A stretch of 64,000 nt of DNA, taken from Riptortus pedestris (lineage: Eukaryota > Arthropoda > Insecta > Hemiptera > Alydidae). Below are positions 56,186 through 64,000 of this stretch, in pieces; position 1 is the stretch's first letter, and each line of letters opens with the position of its first letter. The position numbers and the translations under genes are program-made. The stretch spans positions 195,968,501 through 196,032,500 of the forward strand of contig CM032229.1 in assembly GCA_019009955.1 (NCBI GenBank), written 5' to 3'. The notes beneath the pieces are model-generated. The model did not search any database. It was not told the origin of the DNA and was given only the letters and a program-made list of their open reading frames with translations.

Positions 56186-56944
56186 GCCGATGTCGCACTT
56201 TTATCCCGCCGATCAAAATATGCTCAAAAAGTCTATTTAACGGGAAATTATTGTCGAAATTCATCCCTAATATTAATTAGTGTATCGAAGTTAAGAGCTG
56301 AGAATGTTATAATAAAAATCCATCGGCGTTATCTACTATAATACGAGAGAACATGGTGGTTTAACTCCAAATTGGGTAAAACCCTTTATAGGTAAAACTA
56401 TATATTTAAGTGTTCCTAAATAATAATCTTAATTTGCTCTGTGCTGGCATTATTCAGGATATAAAATATATGGTCATTTGTTAATGGCTGCAATGTCAGA
56501 TTCATTACAAGTGTTAGAATTGGAGCCTAATAGAAGAACAAACATTGTTCAATTATACATTTTAAACTCTTTCTTTTCTGCTTTGATAACACATACTCAA
56601 GAAGTTCCTTGCTCCTTGTTAGTTACCCTAGCTAGCTTAGAGTAACTGTTGGTAGAATCCTACGTATAGGAGATAGCAAAGCCCTTTAGAAGCCTAACCT
56701 ACAACCTATAAGAAACAGGGTTCAGCAAACTATTGCTTGCACCGATGTTCCACCAACAGTCTCAGCTAATAACGAAGACTTATTCGTCCCTCTTTAATAA
56801 AAAGGGGAATGTTTGTCAGACGACTGGAAGGTAAGAGCTTTCATATATTCTACTAGGATGTAAGATAAATTTGACTCGAACTCCTGCTGAGTAGATGTTC
56901 ACTCCCTGTGGATGCTGGCATAAGCATTCCTGGTGATAATTAAA
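56186..56944. other. No recognisable feature
   Basis: AT-rich intronic DNA without long frames. Confidence 0.5.
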
Positions 56945-57260
56945 ATTACATGTAATTGGAGGGAGTTCTAGGTTACAGTTCCTAGGGAAGGAGTCCTAAA
57001 GTAGGGGACCTAGATTGAGGTTCCCATGGAGGGGAGCCTAGGGAGAGAGTCCTAGAATGGGGGCCCTACAGGGGGGGACCAATGTTGGGGTTCCTATGGA
57101 GGGGAACCTAGGGAGGGGACCTAGTGTTCAGGTTCAACTAGGAAGGAGATCTTAGGAACAGGGTCCTAGGGAGGGTTCCTAGGAAGTAGGGTCCTAAGGA
57201 GGGTTCCTAGGAAGTAGGGTCCTAAGGAGGGGTCAATAGGAAGGAGGTCCAGGGGTGAGG
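56945..57260. repeat. G-rich CCTAGGGAGGGG low-complexity repeat
   Basis: Irregular 15-30 bp units around GGGTCCTAGG, GGTTCCTATGGAGGGGA and GGGTCCTAAGGAGG. Many G runs of 3-7 on the plus strand make G-quadruplex formation possible. DNA from 57261 to 57675 has short frames on both strands without recognisable domains. Confidence 0.75.
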
Positions 57261-57675
57261 TTCATACATTGGCAGTCATCGGATGATTCAGCAGTGAAAG
57301 TCGAGCACATCCATTTGGAACTTAAGAGGGAACGCAATATCCGCTGACGACGGTCTGCTCACTGAACATGGAAGCAATCCCTTCACTAATTTTATAGCTC
57401 TTTCTTAGTAAAAGGCCAAATTCCCATGCTGAATAGCACGGTTCGGCACCCAACACCGGGTACCAAATACCAGGGCATGCACATAGAAGCAGACCTTATC
57501 CATTGGCAAGCAGAGGTCTAAAAATTTAATAAACAGCGCACAGCAGCCTTCTGTCCACAGGTTAACTACTGTTTGGAAAGGTGGCACTGCACAAAAGGCA
57601 GCACTTCTGGCTTACCTAAGTTCCACTCAAGCCCTACCAATAATTCTGGGACCTGGATCCTCAAGGCAATGGTAT

Positions 57676-58644
57676 ACATCAGGGTTGAAACAAGGATTCC
57701 CTGTAACTGGGAGTCGGGGACAGGAGAAAGAGTGGAGGCAATAACGAACATCTGTTAGACATCAGGGTTGAAACAAGGATTCACTGTAACTGGGAGTCGG
57801 GGACAGGAGAAAGAGTGGAGGCAATAACGAACATCTGTTAGACATCAGGGTTGAAACAAGGATTCACTGTAACTGGGAGTCGGGGACAGGAGAAAGAGTG
57901 GAGGCAATAACGAACATCTGTTAGACATCAGGGTTGAAACAAGGATTCACTGTAACTGGGAGTCGGGGACAGGAGAAAGAGTGGAGGCAATAACGAACAT
58001 CTGTTAGACATCAGGGTTGAAACAAGGATTCACTGTAACTGGGAGTCGGGGACAGGAGAAAGAGTGGAGGCAATAACGAACATCTGTTAGACATCAGGGT
58101 TGAAACAAGGATTCACTGTAACTGGGAGTCGGGGACAGGAGAAAGAGTGGAGGCAATAACGAACATCTGTTAGACATCAGGGTTGAAACAAGGATTCACT
58201 GTAACTGGGAGTCGGGGACAGGAGAAAGAGTGGAGGCAATAACGAACATCTGTTAGACATCAGGGTTGAAACAAGGATTCACTGTAACTGGGAGTCGGGG
58301 ACAGGAGAAAGAGTGGAGGCAATAACGAACATCTGTTAGACATCAGGGTTGAAACAAGGATTCACTGTAACTGGGAGTCGGGGACAGGAGAAAGAGTGGA
58401 GGCAATAACGAACATCTGTTAGACATCAGGGTTGAAACAAGGATTCACTGTAACTGGGAGTCGGGGACAGGAGAAAGAGTGGAGGCAATAACGAACATCT
58501 GTTAGACATCAGGGTTGAAACAAGGATTCACTGTAACTGGGAGTCGGGGACAGGAGAAAGAGTGGAGGCAATAACGAACATCTGTTAGACATCAGGGTTG
58601 AAACAAGGATTCACTGTAACTGGGAGTCGGGGACAGGAGAAAGA
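57676..58644. repeat. 83-bp minisatellite, about 11.7 units
   Basis: The unit holds GACATCAGGGTTGAAACAAG, CACTGTAACTGGGAGTCGGG and GAGGCAATAACGAACATCTG. The first unit has CCCTG where all later ones have CACTG; the remainder look identical, which points to very recent expansion from the left. Confidence 0.97.
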
Positions 58645-58680
58645 TTCGACGAAATGACGTACCTCTGGTAGACATCTCCA

Positions 58681-59915
58681 GGAGCTACTCGCAGGTATAT
58701 TGACGGTATAGTGCTCTACTGTACAGTTTCCTGGAGCTACTCGCAGGTATATTGGGGGTATAGTGCTCTACTGTACAGACACCTGGAGCTACTCGCAGGT
58801 ATATTGACGGTATAGTGCTCTACTGTACAGACACCTGGAGCTACTCGCAGGTATATTGACGGTATAGTGCTCTACTGTACAGACACCTGGAGCTACTCGC
58901 AGGTATATTGACGGTATAGTGCTCTACTGTACAGTTTCCTGGAGCTACTTGCAGGTATATTGACGGTATAGTGCTCTACTGTACAGTTTCCTGGAGCTAC
59001 TTGCAGGTATATTGACGGTATAGTGCTCTACTGTACAGACACCTGGAGCTACTCGCAGGTATATTGACGGTATAGTGCTCTACTGTACAGACACCTGGAG
59101 CTACTCGCAGGTATATTGACGGTATAGTGCTCTACTGTACAGACACCTGGAGCTACATGCAGGTATATTGACGGTATAGTGCTCTACTGTACAGACACCT
59201 GGAGCTACTCGCAGGTATATTGACGGTATAGTGCTCTACTGTACAGACACCTGGAGCTACATGCAGGTATATTGACGTTTAGTGCTCCACTGTACAGGCA
59301 CCTGGAGCTACATGCAGGTATATTGGGGGTATAGTGCTCTGCTGTACAGACACCTAGAGCTACATGCAGGTATATTGGGGGTATAGTGCTCTACTGTACA
59401 GACACCTGGAGCTACTCGCAGGTATATTGACGGTATAGTGCTCTACTGTACAGACACCTGGAGCTACTCGCAGGTATATTGGGGGTATAGTGCTCTACTG
59501 TACAGACACCTGGAGCTACTCGCAGGTATATTGACGGTATAGTGCTCTACTGTACAGACACCTGGAGCTACTCGCAGGTATATTGACGGTATAGTGCTCT
59601 GCTGTACAGACACCTGGAGCTACTCGCAGGTATATTGACGGTATAGTGCTCTACTGTACAGACACCTGGAGCTACTCGCAGGTATATTGACGGTATAGTG
59701 CTCTACTGTACAGACACCTGGAGCTACTCGCAGGTATATTGACGGTATAGTGCTCTACTGTACAGACACCTGGAGCTACTCGCAGGTATATTGACGGTAT
59801 AGTGCTCTACTGTACAGACACCTGGAGCTACTCGCAGGTATATTGACGGTATAGTGCTCTACTGTACAGACACCTGGAGCTACTCGCAGGTATATTGACG
59901 GTATAGTGCTCTACC
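58681..59915. repeat. 52-bp minisatellite, about 24 units
   Basis: The unit holds ACACCTGGAGCTACTCGCAG, GTATATTGACGGTATAG and TGCTCTACTGTACAG. Variants are TTGGGGG for TTGACGG, CATGC or TTGC for CTCGC, and GTTTCC for GACACC. It begins 36 bp after the 83-bp array. Confidence 0.97.
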
Positions 59916-60124
59916 AGTTATTCAGTTCAAGTTACTTATCCTTCAGTCAGAAGCAACAAGGCCCACTATTGAAGCAGCCCAATTTATTAACCCTTCAGCA
60001 GACCAACTCCTAAAGGCCCTTCCTCAAACCTTATCCCTTCCTCTTAGGCCACTCTCTGCCTGCTAGATCTGCACTCCGCATGCCACTATCATATATTATG
60101 CATGATTTTGTAGACGTTATAATA

Positions 60125-60337
60125 AACTGCTCAAAAATGAATAGGGATATTTGCTTTTTTGTGGTATGTATGGGGCCTAGCATATTTTTATTTTTTTTTT
60201 ATTATAAATATCATTAATATTTATTAGAAATTATTGTCTTTTTCACCCATAAAAAAGAAATTTAATTAAGATCGATTTAATTAAAATTAATAGGATAAGA
60301 AAAAACAACCAATATCCCTATTCATTATTGAGCAGTA
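60125..60337. mobile_element. Tc1/mariner-type MITE, about 213 bp
   Basis: The terminal inverted repeats AACTGCTCAAAAATGAATAG (left) and the complement of TACTGCTCAATAATGAATAG (right) extend through GGATATT. TA lies just outside both ends (60123-60124 and 60338-60339). ACTGCTCA starts are common in arthropod Tc1-like elements. The interior is AT-rich and non-coding. Confidence 0.82.
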
Positions 60338-60468
60338 TATATAAATTTTATAATAAATGCGAATTCAACAACGAATTGAAGTTCTATATTGGAATGGTAA
60401 ACACCCTAATAGAAGCATAACTTGATTAATTGTATGAAAGATCAGAACTCACATTTTCTCAACATAGG

Positions 60469-61651
60469 AAAAAGTCCGTCACGCAGGGGCTGCGTAAACT
60501 AAGCAGATTTCCCACGTGAAGTTTTACAATAGAGAAATTTCACGAGAGCCGAGCCAGTCAAAGAAACGGCCGAACTAGGTTTTGGCGGGAAAGTAACTCT
60601 CGTCCGTTAGGCTCCGAGATTAAATTAAAAACAATTCAATCTCAAAAAACAACAAGAACACAAAAAATGGACTTACCACTAATGATAGCAGCGCTCTGTA
60701 CACTTATTACACCAACACTAAATAGTCCCACAGAATATCCATTATTTGTAAGACTTAATACTGCTGTGAATATTAAGTAAACAAATAAAGGGCAAGTCAA
60801 ATGGTAAGAACCTTCCTGATAGCAAACAGTCTGAGTTCTAAACAACCAGGTTAGCCAGCTTTTACCGGAAATAAAAGCAATTACGGAAATATATTTGAAT
60901 ATAAGTTATAAATTTTATTCATATAACTATTTATTGTATCCAGTACTGTAATTAATAATAGAACGTAACCTACAACGTAATACGGCTGGATTGTAAACAA
61001 ACAGGTTAGCCAACCTTGTAGTACCTTGTCCAGTATCGATAGATAGACCGGAAAAACAAACAATTAAAGAAATATATCTGAATATAAAATATTAATTTTA
61101 TTGGAAATTATTTATTATAGTTAGTGGAGTAATTTGAAATGAATCTAAATAATTTCTATCTCAATCACTCAGATTTTTGTAGTCCAAGAAAAAAAAGGGG
61201 GGGGGGGTTCAACAGAACGTATTTGTTTGTTCCTCGTAAAATAAAGCTTTGTTGAAAACAATATTTTGTATTTAACCTAATAATGAGGTGGTTCATTAGA
61301 TATCAGCTTATTATTAATATGTCCCTAGTAGGAGTAGGGGTTTACTGAAAGCGGAACTCATTACAAAAAATACAAATATCTCGGTTAATACTCATTATAC
61401 GGAAAATATGTATAGAACAATATTTATAGTAAATGTAATTTGCAATAAGATTGACTTTATACAATTTTTCGATCCGACGAATAGTAACGGAGATATTTCG
61501 ATTTTTCGAAAATCCTCCCCTCTAAACCCCCCCCTCCCACTGGTCCGATTTCAGCCGTTAACAAACTTGATCTTTATTTTTTACATAAAACGACTAAATT
61601 TCGAGTTTCGTAACGATCAAACAAAAATTGCGACCGCTAGAGCGGTAACAG

Positions 61652-61708
<57 letters not shown>

Positions 61709-61851
61709 TATAGATATATATATACAGTTTTGAACGGACCTCATTTTCGTCATCTACTAAGTAGGATCGATGGACATTTGAAGAAAAATGTCGAAAATTC
61801 CGTCATGAGTACAACCTCAGTAGCTGATTTCCCTGAAGGGAAATCTGCTAA
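60469..61851 (-). mobile_element. HINE-like element copy F (cargo type 2), minus strand
   Basis: Reverse-orientation partner of copy B at 4829-6304: same ends, same 750-bp cargo, (TA)n at 61657-61722. It has only one 3' terminal module, against two in copy B. Confidence 0.85.
60677..60763 (-). other. Exon-like cargo inside HINE copy F
   Basis: The counterpart of 5898-5984: 87 bp, acceptor TTCACAG and donor GTAAGT both intact, open in the same frame with two amino-acid changes by eye (V to G, N to S). Confidence 0.45.
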
Positions 61852-62356
61852 TAATAAAAATGAAAGATAGTTTACTAGGCAATTATGATTACAAAATTTA
61901 AGATTTTTAAACAACATGTTGACTCCAATCACAGGTTTACTATGCCTTTAGTCCTAACAATAGATAGTAACAAACTATGGAATTATATCAACTAATTTAA
62001 AATTTTAAAGAATAACGAAATGTAACAAATGTTTTTAACCCTCTAATGATGACGTGCATGTAGAGAAACTTAACTGGTGACGTCAGGTCAGAATTTCCCA
62101 GGGCTTAAAAGGCGTTGAAAGAAATTTTTTAATAAGAAAAATCATAGTTACTATAATTAAACCAGGACTTAAGTATATGATCAAATTCTTAAATTGGTAA
62201 GATTATTTTTAATATTGTTATTAAAAAATTATGAAAATGAAAATCTTAGTCTTTTTTACATTATACAAAGATAAACATATAATAGTATTTATTAAACAAG
62301 TGATTTTAAAGTCATTCTGTTTTATTTCTCAATTAATAATACAACATTAATATCTT

Positions 62357-63299
62357 AAAAAGTCCGTCACGCAGGGGCTGCGTAAACTAAGCAGATTTCC
62401 CTCGGGAAGTTTAGTAATAGAGAAATATACATACTGCTAACACAACGACACCGTGAATAAATACATACGGAAATAAGAAATGGTTCATCCAATTTCAATA
62501 ACCTGCCGACAGGAAGCGTTAGGTTAGAAATGTAAACAAACGGGCCGGGCCGGCTCACACCGGAAAGAAAAACAATTACTGAAATATATCAGAATATAAC
62601 ACATTATTTTATTGAGAACTATTTACTATATCTAGTACTGTAATTAATAATGAGTCAGAATAATTGTTATCTCAATCAATAAAATTTTAGTAGTCCAAAA
62701 TTTTAAGATGGGGGGGGGTCACCAGGGCATATTTGCACGTATCTCGTATAATAAAGGTCTCTTGAATACAGTTTTTGGTATTTAAACTTCCAATAATGTG
62801 ATTTATTATGTAGCGGAGTATAGTTTACGTGACATGAGAAGTGGCGGTTTGCTAAAAACTGAAAAATGCAAATATCTCGGTTAATATTCAAGATAGAGAA
62901 TAAACGTATATGACAATATTTATAGCAAATTTAATTTGCAATAAGATTGATTATATACAATTCTTCCATGCGACGTATAGTAACGGAGATATTTCGAATT
63001 TTCGAAAATCCCCCCCTTTAAACCCCCCCTCCCACTGGTCCGATTTCAGCCATTAACGAACTTGATCTGTCTTTTTACATAAAACGGTTAAATATCGAGT
63101 TTCGTAACGATTAAACAAAAATTGCGACCGCTAGAGCGGTAACAGACAAATATATATATATATATATATATACAGTTTTGAACGGACCTCATTTTCGTCA
63201 TCTACTAGGTAGGATCGATGGACATTTGAAGAAAAATTTCGAAAATTCCGTCATGAGTACAACCTCAATAGCTGATTTCCCTCAAGGGAAATCTGCTAA
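62357..63299 (-). mobile_element. HINE-like element copy G (cargo type 3), minus strand
   Basis: The minus-strand partner of the copy at 31565-32539, sharing its cargo. (TA)n lies at 63152-63172. The 5' end TTAGCAGATTTCCC reads inward from 63299 and the 3' hairpin plus T run ends at 62357. Confidence 0.87.
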
Positions 63300-63329
63300 A
63301 AATAGTTTCATATTATAGGTTTAGACATT

Positions 63330-63710
63330 TTCTGCAAATGGGTGTGGTAGAGCTGGTGCATTTTACACTTCCCGCAGCTGCTGTATGTCTTCCGGTCACT
63401 GCTGGATAGACAAATGTAGCGCCTTTTCCTTTTTGTTAGTCTACTGGTTGTTTCAATTTCTTTCTGAGTGATTTCTTATGGTGCATCAGGCTCAAAATCG
63501 TCTTTGATCAGTGTGCGGAAGGCTACTGGAAGTCTTTCATTGTAGACCCTCCTCTTTAGCAGAAGCTAGAATGAGCTCTCTAGCAACGCACTTTAAAAAG
63601 AGGAAAGTTAGGGAACTCACCACACAACAACGGCAATCACTAATATTCCGTGCCATTTCAAATATGTTGTGCAAAAAAAACTTTCACAAACGGTGAGGTT
63701 GGGTCAGAAT
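63330..63710 (-). pseudogene. piggyBac transposase C-terminal remnant
   Basis: The minus strand reads VYNERLPVAFRTLIKDDF, then KRKRRYICLSSSDRKTYSSC and GKCKMHQ, a decayed form of the cysteine-rich C-terminal zinc domain of piggyBac transposases (S-x-D-R-K-T ... C-x-K-C-x-x-H). Upstream residues are not recognisable and the catalytic region is missing. Confidence 0.6.
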
Positions 63711-64000
63711 GAGCCGAGGAGATCGATACTTAAAAGATGTTTAAAATTACAAGGCCAAGAGCACACTGTAGCAAGGTGTAGGAAGGGGGGAAGGTACTGG
63801 GAAGAACAGCATTCTTTCTGAAAATGTCTGATCCTGAAATGCAAAACATTTTTAGCTCGGGTCAATTTGACCCGTATGTCACCAGTTAAGGGTTAAAGAA
63901 ACTCCTCACAAATCTAAAATGATTAATATATAATACAATGTAACAAAATTATTCAGGACATAATGCACATTAATGAATGTAGAAAACTTTAATATTCAAG

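Larger units (their letters stand above)
62039..63892 (-). mobile_element. piggyBac-like element with a nested HINE
   Basis: The right end is clear: ACCAGTTAAGGG at 63881-63892 followed by TTAA (63893-63896), with a subterminal palindrome GGGTCAATTTGACCC at 63859-63873. The proposed left end is TTAA (62035-62038) then CCCTCTAATGATGACGTG, which matches the right repeat with two small gaps. HINE copy G occupies 62357-63299, leaving about 910 bp of element. The left boundary is less certain than the right. Confidence 0.65.

Noticed and set aside
57405..57758. Overlapping 60-codon frames on both strands
   Set aside because: No recognisable domain, and the right part is the first unit of the 83-bp satellite.
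37594..64000. A fourth ferlin exon
   Set aside because: I looked for the expected HKWA...DPDD and GYLKCD wording with splice signals on the plus strand in all non-repeat stretches and did not find it; it probably lies beyond the window.

Overview
The window is animal nuclear DNA, most likely from an arthropod with a repeat-bloated genome. A decapod crustacean is a guess from repeat style and intron size, not something the sequence proves. I recognise only one host gene. Three short + strand exons (2691-2882, 16900-16962, 37509-37593) splice in phase to give 113 codons of a ferlin C2 domain, closest in my memory to the C2B domain of otoferlin. Everything else is intronic or flanking DNA: two complete introns of about 14.0 and 20.5 kb, and more than 26 kb of a third.

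The introns are filled by two things. First, about fifteen unrelated minisatellite arrays (units of 18, 36, 41, 46, 48, 51/52, 52, 79, 80, 83, 88, 90, 98 and about 105 bp) add up to roughly 19 kb of listed span. Second, layers of mobile elements fill most of the rest: a young full-length Ty3/gypsy retrotransposon with 391-bp LTRs differing at one base (20792-27574); three broken gypsy remnants; two broken LINEs with an AP-type endonuclease and a fragment with a restriction-like endonuclease; a tRNA-headed SINE present twice with perfect target duplications; three piggyBac-like elements at TTAA sites; a Tc1/mariner-type MITE; a foldback insertion; and eight copies of a non-autonomous family that looks like a Helentron derivative (HINE/DINE-1 type).

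Layout: 0-2.5 kb minisatellites; 2.7 kb ferlin exon; 3-8.3 kb HINE copies and a second dispersed repeat; 8.3-11.4 kb gypsy remnant and a piggyBac; 11.5-15.2 kb LINE on the minus strand, with a piggyBac MITE in its endonuclease and an 18-bp minisatellite near the start of its ORF1; 16.9 kb ferlin exon; 17.8-20.6 kb minisatellites; 20.8-27.6 kb young gypsy; 27.6-28.6 kb SINE split by a HINE; 32.9-36.6 kb 79-bp array; 37.5 kb ferlin exon; 37.8-40.5 kb 36-bp array; 43.4-52.2 kb old minus-strand gypsy holding a foldback, a SINE and a LINE, each with its own target duplication; 53-60 kb more arrays; 60-64 kb a MITE, two minus-strand HINEs and a piggyBac.

Most long open frames are artefacts of tandem repeats whose period is a multiple of three. 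I found no rRNA, free-standing tRNA, CRISPR or bacterial-type operon. The most informative observations are the dispersed ferlin exons, the HINE family (shared ends, three alternative cargoes, an empty-site paralogue in the same window, an exon-like cargo), the datable nesting in the old gypsy, and a minisatellite that appears to derive from the tail of a gypsy integrase.
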